Assembly (NCBI GenBank): GCA_001661245.1 | Contig: KV454013.1 | Coordinates: 211,947 to 275,946, forward strand | Direction: 5' to 3' | Source: Pachysolen tannophilus NRRL Y-2460 | Taxonomy: Eukaryota > Ascomycota > Pichiomycetes > Alaninales > Pachysolenaceae | DNA: 64,000 nucleotides | The notes under the pieces: generated by a model | Databases searched by the model: none | What the model was told of the DNA's origin: nothing | The model's input: the letters and a program-made list of their open reading frames with translations, nothing else | Shown: positions 1 to 9,261 of the stretch, in pieces | Layout: each line of letters opens with the position of its first letter | Position numbering within the stretch: the first letter of the stretch is position 1 | Position numbers and translations under genes: made by a program

Positions 1-128
1 TTTCTTCCTCTTTTCTTCTCTTTTTGCTAGCTCAGTAGTACAATTTTTGATTCATATCTCTCTCTTTCTTTCTTTCTTTTTATATATATATTATATAAAA
101 TTCATCAATATAATATATAGTATTGAAA

Positions 129-1292
129 ATGTCAGTTTCGCCTTCTCAAGAGATGGATGATGATGGGAATAAGGGCGGTAAAGCATTCAATTCAATAATT
201 CAATTATCAAAACCGTTTCTTTCAAAAGATGAAGTGGAATATTGTCAAAGACAATCAAATATACTTTCAGATGATAAAAATTTATTAATATATCAATCAA
301 AAAAAATAGATATTATATTATTTTTAAGAAAATTAATTAAAATATTAAAATTTCCATCAAATATATTACAATTAACTTTTTATTATTTTCAAAAATTTTT
401 TTTATTTAATGATTTTAATAAATATAAAAATTATTTATATGAAATTTCAATAACTTCATTATATCTTTCAGCAAAATTAGAAGATTATATTAAAAAATTA
501 AGAGATGTTATAAATTTAGGTAATGAAATTTTGAAAACTTCAACTTTAAATGAACAAAAAATTTTAACAATTGAAAGAAAATTTCTTGAAACTATTTCAT
601 TTGATTTTAGATTTTATCATTCAGAAGATTATTTAATTAAATTTTGGAAAAAATTAAATTTTGAAATTGAAAATGGAAATTTTGAAATTGAAATTGAAAA
701 TAATAATGATAATATTAGTTATACAAGTTGGTTAATAAATAATGATTCTTATTTAACGAATTTACATTTAAGATATTCAGGAAATTATATAAGTTTAAGT
801 TGTATAAAATTAGCAATATTGATTAAAAAAGAAATTTTATTAACAGAATTAAATCATAAAAATGAAAAAGGAGAACTTATATATCAAACTGATGAAGAAA
901 GAGCTCCATTAGAAGATAAAATAAATTATATTGAAGATCTTTTAACTACAAAAATTAATAAATCATTAGATTTTAAATGTAATTTTGAAATTTTTATTAA
1001 TCAATCTATTGAAGAATTATTACAATTTTACTTAGATAATTATAATTATTCATATTTAATTTCAAAATATAGTAAAATTGAAATAATGGATATCTTGATA
1101 AATTTAAAAATTCAAATTACAAGAGAAATTAATAAAAGTAAAAAATTAAAATCTTCAAATTATAAATTTGAAAATGATAAATTTTTTAATGCAGATGGTA
1201 GAACTTATAATAAAGATGATACAATAAGGTTTGTTTATCAAAAAAAAGATTTTGCTGATGAAATAATCAAAATTGATGAAGAAAAAAATTAA
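129..1292 (+). CDS. CTK2: CTDK-I kinase cyclin subunit (Ctk2)
   Basis: Regulatory cyclin subunit of the CTDK-I kinase, which phosphorylates the C-terminal domain of RNA polymerase II in the nucleus. The 387-residue product opens with the block LSKPFLSKDEVEYCQRQ, close to FFSRPFLSKRQIQRAQK of S. cerevisiae Ctk2. A cyclin-box-like segment follows at about residues 55-165, with ISITSLYLSAKLEDYIKKLRDV and LETISFDFR; a second, weaker fold follows it. The start is the first ATG, at 129. The gene is extremely A/T-rich and has long runs of Lys, Asn and Ile. It converges on the downstream BET4 across a short TA repeat. It is about 60 residues longer than the S. cerevisiae protein, mainly in loops after the first box. 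The family assignment is from remembered sequence, not a search. Confidence 0.82.
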   Translation: MSVSPSQEMDDDGNKGGKAFNSIIQLSKPFLSKDEVEYCQRQSNILSDDKNLLIYQSKKIDIILFLRKLIKILKFPSNILQLTFYYFQKFFLFNDFNKYKNYLYEISITSLYLSAKLEDYIKKLRDVINLGNEILKTSTLNEQKILTIERKFLETISFDFRFYHSEDYLIKFWKKLNFEIENGNFEIEIENNNDNISYTSWLINNDSYLTNLHLRYSGNYISLSCIKLAILIKKEILLTELNHKNEKGELIYQTDEERAPLEDKINYIEDLLTTKINKSLDFKCNFEIFINQSIEELLQFYLDNYNYSYLISKYSKIEIMDILINLKIQITREINKSKKLKSSNYKFENDKFFNADGRTYNKDDTIRFVYQKKDFADEIIKIDEEKN

Positions 1293-1328
1293 ATAATATA
1301 TATATATATATATTATATATATATGAAT

Positions 1329-2357
1329 TTATAATGTATTACTATTTTTCCTAATTAATTCTTTTATCAAAGTAGTGGTCTTAATACACCATGGATTATT
1401 CTGTCCATTATTATCATCTTTCTCTAATTCATTTAATTCTTCAACTTTCTCTAACATTTTATTTAAATTTTGTAAATATTCATCTTTGGATAATTTATCA
1501 TAAAAAAATTTTGAACTTAAAACCCATCTCATATATACCCAAACAGATGAATCTTCTGCATCAGTGAAAATTGCATTAATCAATAAGTCAATTTCAAGAT
1601 TTATAAAATTTTTCAAATTTTCAAATAATTTAAAATTATTTATATATTCATCAATAATATTATTATTATTATTGTTTTGAATTTTTTCTTGTTCTAATCT
1701 TTGTAATATATTAGTATAATCCAGATTTAATAATTGTTCAAATAATTTAACAACTAATTTTGATCTATTATGCCATGCTGAATAATTTGAAATATTTCTA
1801 TTAATCATCTTAGAAGTATAACTGAGTTCTTTTAAATTAATTAACACTAATGAATATAAATCATCTTTATCAATTAAACTTTCCATAGAAGATATAATGA
1901 ATCTTCTATAATGCCAACCATGGAAATTTCTACTATCTAAATCCAACATTTTTGAAACAGTCATCAATTCTATATCCCAATTAGAAATTTTTTTATCATA
2001 ACTTAACATCCAAACTCTATGATTCCATATACAATAACATTTGGGAAATTTCTTCAATTGGGTCATTGTAAATAATAGCTCATCAGATATTATTTTTTTC
2101 AAATCTTCTAATGACTTATCCTTAAGTACATAATTAATTAAAATATCTCTTCTATAATTCCATATTGTATAAAATTCGGGATTTAAATCCAATAACTTGG
2201 TAGTTTTATCAAGTGCCATCTGATCAAATACCAATGAATCTTTTAAATCCAAGACATCATCTTGTAATGATCTATATGTTTTGATCTTCACCTTATCCTT
2301 TTCCAATTTCCTCAATTTAGCATCTTTGCTCAAATGAGTTCTCTTAATTCCATGCAT
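1329..2357 (-). CDS. BET4: Rab geranylgeranyltransferase alpha subunit
   Basis: Alpha subunit of type II protein geranylgeranyltransferase, which with Bet2 and the escort protein Mrs6 attaches geranylgeranyl to Rab/Ypt GTPases for membrane traffic. The 342-residue protein begins MHGIKR, as Bet4 does. It carries five prenyltransferase-alpha repeats recognisable by their W-x-x-R cores: FYTIWNYRRDIL, CYCIWNHRVWML, FHGWHYRRFII, NYSAWHNRSKLV and SSVWVYMRWVL. An Asn-rich insertion lies near residues 225-240. The start is the first in-frame ATG, and the upstream region is short. It is transcribed toward CTK2 and away from RRP4, which starts about 270 bases away on the other strand, so the two probably share a divergent promoter. 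Confidence 0.93.
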   Translation of the reverse strand: MHGIKRTHLSKDAKLRKLEKDKVKIKTYRSLQDDVLDLKDSLVFDQMALDKTTKLLDLNPEFYTIWNYRRDILINYVLKDKSLEDLKKIISDELLFTMTQLKKFPKCYCIWNHRVWMLSYDKKISNWDIELMTVSKMLDLDSRNFHGWHYRRFIISSMESLIDKDDLYSLVLINLKELSYTSKMINRNISNYSAWHNRSKLVVKLFEQLLNLDYTNILQRLEQEKIQNNNNNNIIDEYINNFKLFENLKNFINLEIDLLINAIFTDAEDSSVWVYMRWVLSSKFFYDKLSKDEYLQNLNKMLEKVEELNELEKDDNNGQNNPWCIKTTTLIKELIRKNSNTL

Positions 2358-2628
2358 TGCTATTATCCAGTTTCAAAAAAAAGTGACATAAGACAACTAA
2401 TATATCACTCTCTGATCATACAAATAAACTCCGTTTACTCATCATCCATCATTTTATATATTAAACTGTCGTATAATGGTGATCTTTTATTTGTCTTTTC
2501 AAACGACCTTTAATTTTTTCTTTTCTTTTTTTTTGTATATGAAAAAAAGAGAAAAAATTTCAACTATTTTCATATACAAATTCAATTAAAAGAGAATAAA
2601 AATAAAAGAGAGTAATAGGTGATTGAAG

Positions 2629-3666
2629 ATGGATGTTATAAGTATTATAAGGCCTAAGGTGACTGGTTATGATGAAGAGGACTCTGATGTAGAGATGTCC
2701 GATGTTGAGGTAAATTTAGACAAGGATTCAGGTTTAAAGACAGATGTTGTAACACCAGGTGAATTAGTTACGGATGATCCAATATGGATGAGAGGACATG
2801 GTACTTATTTTTTGAATGAGAAAACTTATAGTGCAGTTGCTGGGAGTATTTTGAAAGTCAATAGATTGTTGAGTGTTATTCCATTAAGGGGTAGATATCA
2901 ACCTGAAACAGGTGATCACATCATAGGTAGAATAAAAGAAGTTGGACATAAACGATGGAAGGTGGATATTGGAGGGAAACAAGATGCAGTATTAATGTTG
3001 GGATCTGTCAATTTGCCTGGTGGTGTGCTAAGAAGGAAGTCGGAGAGTGATGAATTACAAATGAGAAATTTTTTAAAAGAAGGTGATTTATTGAATGCAG
3101 AAGTACAATCTTTATTTCAAGATGGTGCTGCTTCATTACATACTAGATCTTTAAAATATGGGAAATTAAGAAACGGATATTTTGTTAAAGTTCCCTCATC
3201 ATTAATCGTTAGATCTAAAAATCATTCACATCAACTTCCTGGGAATATCAGTATAATTTTAGGTGTAAATGGTTATATATGGATTTCTAAAAATGTTTCT
3301 TCTAATTTTGATTCAACAAATTCCAAGACAAACAAACATGAAGCAAAATTAGTAAATCATGGTAAAGAATATAATCCAGGTCAAGGTACATTATCTATTC
3401 CAAAATTAGAAGAATCGTCTTGGGAAATTTATAGTGATAAAAATGATCCTGATATTTCTGAATCAATTAGATCTACAATAGCGAGATACGTTAATTGTAT
3501 CAAATGTCTTAGCCATTGTGAGATTGGAATTACAGAACAAAGAATTGTTACCGCATATGAAGCAAGTATGGCTTATGAAAATGCAGGAAGTTTAATTGAT
3601 GTTGAAGTCATGGAAAATATCGGAAGTGATGTCATTAATGGTGAAAAAATGAGAGGTAATGGCTGA
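2629..3666 (+). CDS. RRP4: Exosome cap subunit Rrp4
   Basis: One of the three cap subunits (S1 and KH domains) of the RNA exosome, which processes and degrades RNA 3' to 5' in nucleus and cytoplasm. The 345-residue product has the N-terminal block GHGTYFLNEKTYSAVAGSILKVNRL. It is followed by the S1 fold (about residues 85-160, with GDHIIGRIKEVGHKRWKVDIGG and LKEGDLLNAEVQSLFQDGAASLHTRS) and a KH-like region containing the block PGNISIILGVNGYIW. The length is close to the 359 residues of the S. cerevisiae protein. Translation starts at the ATG at 2629; an upstream TTG in the same frame is not credible for a yeast gene. The C-terminus ends in a short Gly/Lys/Arg tail. Confidence 0.95.
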   Translation: MDVISIIRPKVTGYDEEDSDVEMSDVEVNLDKDSGLKTDVVTPGELVTDDPIWMRGHGTYFLNEKTYSAVAGSILKVNRLLSVIPLRGRYQPETGDHIIGRIKEVGHKRWKVDIGGKQDAVLMLGSVNLPGGVLRRKSESDELQMRNFLKEGDLLNAEVQSLFQDGAASLHTRSLKYGKLRNGYFVKVPSSLIVRSKNHSHQLPGNISIILGVNGYIWISKNVSSNFDSTNSKTNKHEAKLVNHGKEYNPGQGTLSIPKLEESSWEIYSDKNDPDISESIRSTIARYVNCIKCLSHCEIGITEQRIVTAYEASMAYENAGSLIDVEVMENIGSDVINGEKMRGNG

Positions 3667-3808
3667 TTTATAGATAAATAATAGTATATATCCATTATCG
3701 AAAAATAAAATAAGTAGACTTGGTCTTTTTTTTTGAAGGTTACCAGTATCGTTGAATATAAACCCTTGAATACAAAAGAAATGTAGCAAGCAAGCAAACA
3801 ACCAAGCA

Positions 3809-3822
3809 AAAAAAAAAAAACC
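3809..3822 (-). terminator. Pol III terminator of tRNA-Val
   Basis: A run of A on the plus strand directly beside the tRNA 3' end. On the tRNA strand it reads as a run of T starting a few bases after the mature end, the usual RNA polymerase III terminator. Confidence 0.8.
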
Positions 3823-3823
3823 T

Positions 3824-3897
3824 TGATTTTGCCCAGGATCGAACTGGGGACGTTCTGCGTGTTAAGCAGATGCCATAACCAACTAGACCACAAAACC
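3824..3897 (-). tRNA. tRNA-Val (anticodon AAC)
   Basis: A 74-base gene without intron. On the minus strand it begins GGTTTTGTGGTCTAGTTGG and carries the anticodon stem-loop TCTGC-TTAACAC-GCAGA, giving anticodon AAC. The T arm has a TTCGATC loop. The acceptor ends pair (GGTTTTG with CAAAATC, plus the discriminator A). It is almost identical to the S. cerevisiae tRNA-Val(AAC) I remember. The A box (GTGGTCTAGTTGG) and B box (AGTTCGATCC) are intact, and a T-run terminator follows. Confidence 0.97.
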
Positions 3898-4197
3898 AGT
3901 GTTTTCAGCAATGAAAAATCATAAGGTAACCTTTAGAGAGTATGTATGTGTTCACGTATTAACTGTGAAAGATAAGTATATTAAATATTAGATTACCAAG
4001 AACCACCACATGTTTAAACACTCATGATAACTAAAAATAAAAAATAAAAAAAATTCCCCGGGAAGTGAAGTATATTTAAAAGCCATAGTTTACCAATGTA
4101 TTAAGTATGCATTGGAAAGAAAAAACTATACAAGGACATTCATTGAATCGAAAATACAGAATATTGAAATGAACTAGTAGAGCTAAAGAAATAAGAA

Positions 4198-4236
<39 letters not shown>

Positions 4237-4284
4237 TTAAAATCCTAAAACTTTGTTAAGTTATAAACCTTATTGGGAATCCAA
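3898..4284. other. Gene-free stretch with poly-A tract
   Basis: Holds the 5' flank of tRNA-Val and the 3' flank of the MRP8-like gene. A run of about 30 A lies at 4200-4230. No further gene is visible. Confidence 0.6.
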
Positions 4285-4941
4285 TTACCAAACAGCGTCA
4301 TTTCTTCTAAATTTAATTCCTAAATATCTTGCTAATTCATCATAGATATCATCTAATTGATCTTTTTTAAAATCAGTGACTTTTGGTGGAGTTGCTGAAG
4401 CCAATTGTTTTTCTAAATTTAAATTTTCTACTTTACCTTCTAAATAATCATTCATTTGCTTTTGTTCATCAGCAGATGGTGGTAATAATCCATAAAAATT
4501 TCCCAATTCAATTAAATCTTCATCTTTTAAATTTTCAAAATCTTTTAAAGTTTTTGGAAAAGCTTCTTTTGGTGGTTCTTCACCATCAGTATTTGGTAAA
4601 GGTGCAACAATAGAATCTAAGCCTAAATTTGAATTTACTAATCTTCTAATTGTTCTTGCTTCAAGAAAATCTAATTGACCTTGTAATTCTCCAACTAATT
4701 GAACAACATCATCATTGGTAACAAAATCATCAAAATTTTTAGGAATTTGAGTTCCCCTAACTGATTTTACAGATCCACCATCTAATGAATCAAATTTTTG
4801 TTTTGTTTGCTTTACTTGTAAATCTAAAACTTGTTGACCCGTTGTAGTAATAAGTTTTGATTGCTTCTTAACTATCTCTGTAAGCTCAAGAACTTTGTTA
4901 GATAAATCTTCAACTGTAACTTCTTTGGCTGAACCCGACAT
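4285..4941 (-). CDS. MRP8: Mrp8-like protein of unknown function
   Basis: A 218-residue acidic protein with an N-terminal coiled coil (about residues 8-55, VEDLSNKVLELTEIVKKQSKL and GQQVLDLQVKQTKQ). A conserved-looking middle follows (VQLVGELQGQLDFLEARTIRRLVNS) and the C-terminus contains DQLDDIYDELARYLGIKFRR. Length and arrangement match what I remember of S. cerevisiae Mrp8 (219 residues), a cytosolic protein once thought to be a mitochondrial ribosomal component and still without a clear function. No targeting signal or membrane segment is visible. The start is the first ATG, preceded by an A/T-rich leader with a poly-T run on the plus strand. The symbol is given with reservation. Confidence 0.62.
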   Translation of the reverse strand: MSGSAKEVTVEDLSNKVLELTEIVKKQSKLITTTGQQVLDLQVKQTKQKFDSLDGGSVKSVRGTQIPKNFDDFVTNDDVVQLVGELQGQLDFLEARTIRRLVNSNLGLDSIVAPLPNTDGEEPPKEAFPKTLKDFENLKDEDLIELGNFYGLLPPSADEQKQMNDYLEGKVENLNLEKQLASATPPKVTDFKKDQLDDIYDELARYLGIKFRRNDAVW

Positions 4942-5683
4942 TTTTTTTTTTTTTTTTTATCTAACAAAAAATTAAAAATATTCTTGATTTAATATTTTAC
5001 CTTAAATGCTTTTCCTAAATTCACACCTAGTTTAACAAATAATCTTCTAAAATTATTTAACAACAGAATTGCTGCTAACATCTAATGCTACGTTTATCTT
5101 TGTGTGCACCTGCGGTCAGCAAGCAGGCGAAGATGATAGGAAAAAACATGGATTTTTAACACGACATTTTTTACCCCTTTCCAAAGAGCAATTGTGTTTT
5201 CCATTTTTTTGTCTTCCTGTGCCTAGCTGGCCCTTTAGAAAAAACCCCCATTTGTGGGCCGCCGCCCACTGAGTAAATAATAATATAATAAATAATAAGA
5301 TAAGGTATAATTGAACAATAAGCCATTTTAGCTAAGTTGCTCTTTATATCTTAGTATGAGTTTCCAATACACCTATATATATTAAATCTTGCTTTTTATG
5401 TATTTATTATGCTTTTACGGGAAAAAAAAAGTGTAGCCTTCCTGATATATACGATTAATACATACATACATACATACATAAGGATTCTCGACTGCAAATA
5501 AATGTTTGTCATTAACTTGACATCAAATTTTTTCTTTAATAATGAGTATGACTGGAATAATATGCAATTCATATGAGATTTGAAATATATATATAAGGAT
5601 TTAGATTTTTAAATGGAAAGGTGCCAACGTCAAAAAAAAAAAAAAAAAAAAAAATATCATCAAATGAATATTACATAGAAAGT
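4942..5683. other. Intergenic region with GC-richer block
   Basis: Divergent promoter region between the MRP8-like gene and the spliced orphan. A GC-richer part (about 5095-5270) stands out and ends in a short inverted repeat (GTGGGC-CGCC-GCCCAC, 5254-5269). An ACAT tetranucleotide repeat lies at about 5458-5480 and a poly-A run at about 5632-5654. A 67-codon open frame at 5069-5272 has no support as a gene. Confidence 0.5.
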
Positions 5684-6152
5684 ATGGCTGTAGAAAAAAA
5701 AGAAAAGTAAGTCATTTCAAAAGAAAATTAAATAATTATGAATCAAGAACATCAAGAAATTTACTGACTGTTATCTTGTTAGGATTAAAATTGTTGCTAC
5801 TGATTTTGATACTAATCCCAAGATGAAAATATTACCACTGAATAAAGACGATACGACAACTGGAAATTCAAAAATTTGCTTTGATGACGTCATAGATGAT
5901 TTGGAGCAGTTATCATTTTCAAATCAAAAACCTTTTGAAAATAGTGAAAAACAGATTGCAAATCAGTATATAATAAATGATTCTGAAAAACAAGAAAAGA
6001 AAGGCAATGCAATGGAGAAGATAAAGACGCTAGTGGAAAATTTTACTAGAAAAAGAAAAATTTTAAATCAAGTTGATATTCTGGTAACTGATGATGAAGG
6101 AAAAGAATGGTACCAATTTCTGGAAGAAGGTGTAGTTAAGAAAGAACATTAG
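5684..6152 (+). CDS. Spliced small orphan protein, 130 aa
   Basis: I do not recognise this gene. Exon 1 is 5684-5706 (ATG plus seven codons), the intron is 5707-5782 with donor GTAAGT, a branch-like TTACTGAC and acceptor TTAG, and exon 2 is 5783-6152. Without splicing the frame stops at once (the donor GTAAGT supplies a TAA). With splicing, 13 further codons join exactly in frame to the long downstream frame, giving MAVEKKEKIKIVATDFDTNP and a 130-residue protein. The product is hydrophilic and charged, with Asp/Glu-rich and Lys-rich segments (FDDVIDDLEQLSF, MEKIKTLVENFTRKRKI, WYQFLEEG). It shows no signal peptide, membrane segment or known motif. A stable-looking hairpin lies about 80 bases past the stop. 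Confidence 0.68.
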
Positions 6153-6594
6153 AGGAGGTGAGTATAATCCTTATGTAGATTTTAATTAAATCATTAAATA
6201 ATATAAAAAAAGAAATCTTTCAAGTAGTTAGCTAGAACTAGCAAGAGAGCTGGCTCTAGCTATAATCATAATGTCCTACTTTTTCTCTTCTTCTCTTTCC
6301 CCTTTAGGAACATGAGCCGCATCAATATAACATGCATCACTTACAGACTTTAATACAATTCAAGATGAGGACATAATTATCAGAACAAAAATTTTGTGAA
6401 AGAAATAATTGAACTCATCGCTTCAATTTCCTAATCTTTTAGATGGAATTCTTGATTAGCCATTAAAATTGAGAAATATTTTTTATTCTGCTTGTATTTA
6501 ATTATTGTATAAAATGTAGGAATAAACACACTTTTTGATACTTATGTGATTTAAACTATATATGTTTTACGGATAGATCTTCGAACCATAAATA
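6153..6594. other. Intergenic region before RING gene
   Basis: Contains the hairpin listed separately, and otherwise the A/T-rich 3' flank of the orphan and the promoter of the RING gene. I see no other gene in it. Confidence 0.5.
6230..6261. other. Imperfect hairpin in 3' flank of orphan gene
   Basis: AGCTAGA (6230-6236) pairs with TCTAGCT (6255-6261). Inside it, after one mismatch, CTAGC (6238-6242) pairs with GCTGG (6249-6253, one G-U), closing a six-base loop AAGAGA. It lies in the probable 3' UTR of the spliced orphan. Confidence 0.5.
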
Positions 6595-7959
6595 ATGAGC
6601 AGAAAAAAACACAAGTATTCTCATAAGAGTTTTTTTTTGGTTTTCGCAATGGCAATACCATTTTTATTAGGTTCAGCTTATGCATTACCTATTTTTAAAA
6701 CGTTTGAAATTAACGGATCAGAATTTTCTACCAATGTTCCCAAACCATTTATTGGATCACAAAATAGTTATATGAAGTCAAATAATAATGAATCAATGAC
6801 AGGAGTTTTATCATTGATCTCTAAAATTAAGGAAAAAAATATTCAAAATAACAATTCTGATAACAAATACAAATTTCTGACTGCCATTACAAGTGGGATT
6901 TTCATTCCTGTATTTTTTGCTATTGTAGTTATTACATTATGGAAAGAATTTATCAAGAGAAATAATTTCAATGACAATGATGATAGCCTAAGCCAAGAAG
7001 ATAATAATAATTGGAACGATGATAATGGTTCAAACTCCAATAACGAATTTGATACTGATACTTCCTGTGAGATGGTGGAAGTCCAAAGAGATAGTGAGTT
7101 TTCTGGTAAAAACTTAGACCTGGAACTTCAAAGAAAATACCCTTATAAAAATTTAGATTTAAATGAAATTTTGGAAGAAGAAAACTCTTTAGAGACATTG
7201 ATTAAAAATAATGATCTTTATTCATTCATTTTGGCACAGTTTCGAAAGTACAAATTAACATTCAATGGATGGGTTTTATTACGATTGTTGGATGAAGAAA
7301 ACATAAGAGCTTCATCTCAATTTTGGAATGAAACACACCCAGTATTGAGGTATCATTTGGAAATAAATGTCCCAAAATTGACATATGTCATTATTAAGGA
7401 AATAAATAAAGGTAAAAATTTTTTTAATGACCAATCTTATAATATTCATAACGAATATTGCGACTTTATCACAGCTAAAGAAAACAGACTTTTATTTGCT
7501 CGAAAGTATAAGCATATTTTTGATCAAAGTTCTTCATGTACAAAAAACCAAAATTCAAAAAAATATTTGGATGAAGATCTTATTATTTCTAATATGGAAT
7601 CAACTTGTGCTGTCTGTTACACTGCTTTTGAAGAAATAGAGTCAATTAGAATGTTGCCCTGTAAACATATTTTCCATTCAGGTTGTCTTCACGGCTGGAT
7701 GGTCAATTGCCAAGGTGTTTGTCCAACATGTAGATATAGAGTGGACAATTTTCTTATGAATTTATACTCAAAATTTAAAGATTTAGCAAGTTATTTTGTA
7801 AAAAAATCAATAGAGATGCAAAGACTTGAAATTATTTTTTGGAGAGATGTTTATGATTTAGTCTTAGAGAACAAACAAAAAGAAGGGACTCAACAGGAAA
7901 ATTTCAAAGATATTTCCAATGTTGATCAAAGAAATAAATATATAGAAATGAAACTATGA
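6595..7959 (+). CDS. Membrane RING-H2 finger protein, probable E3 ubiquitin ligase
   Basis: A 454-residue protein with a hydrophobic segment near residues 13-32 (FFLVFAMAIPFLLGSAYALPIF, a signal peptide or anchor) and a second at about 95-120 (GIFIPVFFAIVVITLW). A long acidic, Asn-rich cytosolic region follows. A C3H2C3 RING lies at about residues 338-378: CAVC, then PCKHIFHSGCLHGW, then CPTC, with all eight zinc ligands present. By family knowledge such proteins are transmembrane ubiquitin ligases of the secretory or endosomal system. The region between the acidic stretch and the RING (residues about 195-300) matches no domain I know. I cannot match it to a named S. cerevisiae gene. The start is the first ATG, at 6595, with the signal-like segment directly after a basic N-terminus. 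Confidence 0.8.
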   Translation: MSRKKHKYSHKSFFLVFAMAIPFLLGSAYALPIFKTFEINGSEFSTNVPKPFIGSQNSYMKSNNNESMTGVLSLISKIKEKNIQNNNSDNKYKFLTAITSGIFIPVFFAIVVITLWKEFIKRNNFNDNDDSLSQEDNNNWNDDNGSNSNNEFDTDTSCEMVEVQRDSEFSGKNLDLELQRKYPYKNLDLNEILEEENSLETLIKNNDLYSFILAQFRKYKLTFNGWVLLRLLDEENIRASSQFWNETHPVLRYHLEINVPKLTYVIIKEINKGKNFFNDQSYNIHNEYCDFITAKENRLLFARKYKHIFDQSSSCTKNQNSKKYLDEDLIISNMESTCAVCYTAFEEIESIRMLPCKHIFHSGCLHGWMVNCQGVCPTCRYRVDNFLMNLYSKFKDLASYFVKKSIEMQRLEIIFWRDVYDLVLENKQKEGTQQENFKDISNVDQRNKYIEMKL

Positions 7960-8093
7960 ATTAGAGGCCATGTATTTAATTATAAATTTAATAATACAAA
8001 TATATGTAATACCTGAAAAAAAAATGCAATATATTTATTAATGGATAGCCATTTTAACCAAAAAAACAAAGAATAAAAAAAAAAATAATTCCT

Positions 8094-9062
8094 CTAAACC
8101 AACAAAGAAGTAGACTCATCAATCATTTCAGTTTGTTCATCAATTCCCGTCAATTCAAGGTTCTGATATGAACCGTATAACCATCTCTGATAAAAATAAA
8201 AAACATCAAATATAATAGTGCCGCTACTTCCTAATATATAGGGCAACTCTTTTAACAAATAAACATTCTTTTCTTCACCCCATATGAAGGTGCAATTAGT
8301 TAGAATAGACAATGTATAAGTTAAATTACCTATAGAAGCAGCAAGAAAAAGTAAGGGAGATACCCCATCAACTGATTTTCTTTTATAGTTTTTAAACAAC
8401 TGAGGGAGTCTTGAAGATAAGTAAATAACCGTACAAGTCCAGGAAATTACTGTACCGGTAAACTCTTTACTATATAGTTTAGAAGAAACATCAGAAGCAG
8501 AAAAAGATGAAGGAAAAATCAGGGCAGATACAGACGATGAATTAGCCATTAGAATTGCTGCCTGAATCAATACTTTATTTTTGTCAACATTTTTCTGTCC
8601 ATAGGAACTAGTATCTTCTTTGACATTATTATCATCTTCTAAATTTTCGTCAAATACTTCAACACCATCAATAACCCTACTGTTTGTGTTCAATAAATCG
8701 TTGTTATGACCATGTAAACCCCTTGAAAGTTTATGTTGGAGGTGTGTATGATTTCCTTGAGGATAAACATATGAATAGTAATACCATTGTCCAAATAATA
8801 CAAAATCATTATAAAGAAAATACAACGCTAAATAGATTTGAAATTCTAACTGATTCGTCAAGATACATCCAACTAAAGATGTCAAATCACCTAAAAACCA
8901 CAAGATTAAAAAAGATAATGAAATCCCATCAACCGTCTTGTTTTGATAATTTGTTATCTGTTGAGGTACTTGTGCCACTAGCCATGATATCATTGAAATA
9001 TACCCCAATAACGATGAAAAAAAAGTCAAACTCTCACATGATGGTAACAGAAACAAAAACAT
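8094..9062 (-). CDS. PQ-loop vacuolar amino-acid transporter (Ypq family)
   Basis: A 322-residue protein with two PQ-loop repeats, each a glutamine-containing helix pair: SWLVAQVPQQITNYQNKTVDGISLSF near the N-terminus and SSRLPQLFKNYKRKSVDGVSPLLF in the second half. About seven membrane segments are present, with a hydrophilic loop of about 60 residues (Asp/Asn-rich) between the repeats. This is the architecture of yeast Ypq1-3/Rtc2 and human PQLC2, lysosomal or vacuolar exporters of basic amino acids. I start at the ATG at 9062 (MFLFLLPSCE); the open frame runs 13 codons further up but only to a TTG. It lies tail-to-tail with the RING gene, about 130 bases apart. Which Ypq paralogue it corresponds to is not decided. 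Confidence 0.88.
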   Translation of the reverse strand: MFLFLLPSCESLTFFSSLLGYISMISWLVAQVPQQITNYQNKTVDGISLSFLILWFLGDLTSLVGCILTNQLEFQIYLALYFLYNDFVLFGQWYYYSYVYPQGNHTHLQHKLSRGLHGHNNDLLNTNSRVIDGVEVFDENLEDDNNVKEDTSSYGQKNVDKNKVLIQAAILMANSSSVSALIFPSSFSASDVSSKLYSKEFTGTVISWTCTVIYLSSRLPQLFKNYKRKSVDGVSPLLFLAASIGNLTYTLSILTNCTFIWGEEKNVYLLKELPYILGSSGTIIFDVFYFYQRWLYGSYQNLELTGIDEQTEMIDESTSLLV

Positions 9063-9261
9063 ACTGTTACCATAAAACACATATATTATATAATTTATCA
9101 ATCAATAATTCACAAAATGTGTTATCTATAAATTGATTGTAGTTTTTATTAGTGATTTATTTTTTTTTTTTTACTTTTCACATATTGCTTTATCTAAGCG
9201 CGTACAGACGAACAATTGCTCAATTAGGTAACATATACAAATTTACTATCTATATAATCAA

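Noticed and set aside
5069-5272. 67-codon open frame in the GC-richer intergenic block
   Set aside because: No ATG supporting a start in good context, no motif, Cys/Pro-rich nonsense composition; better explained as promoter.
6583-6590. TTCGAACC resembling a tRNA B box on the minus strand
   Set aside because: No acceptor stem, A box or cloverleaf in the flanks.
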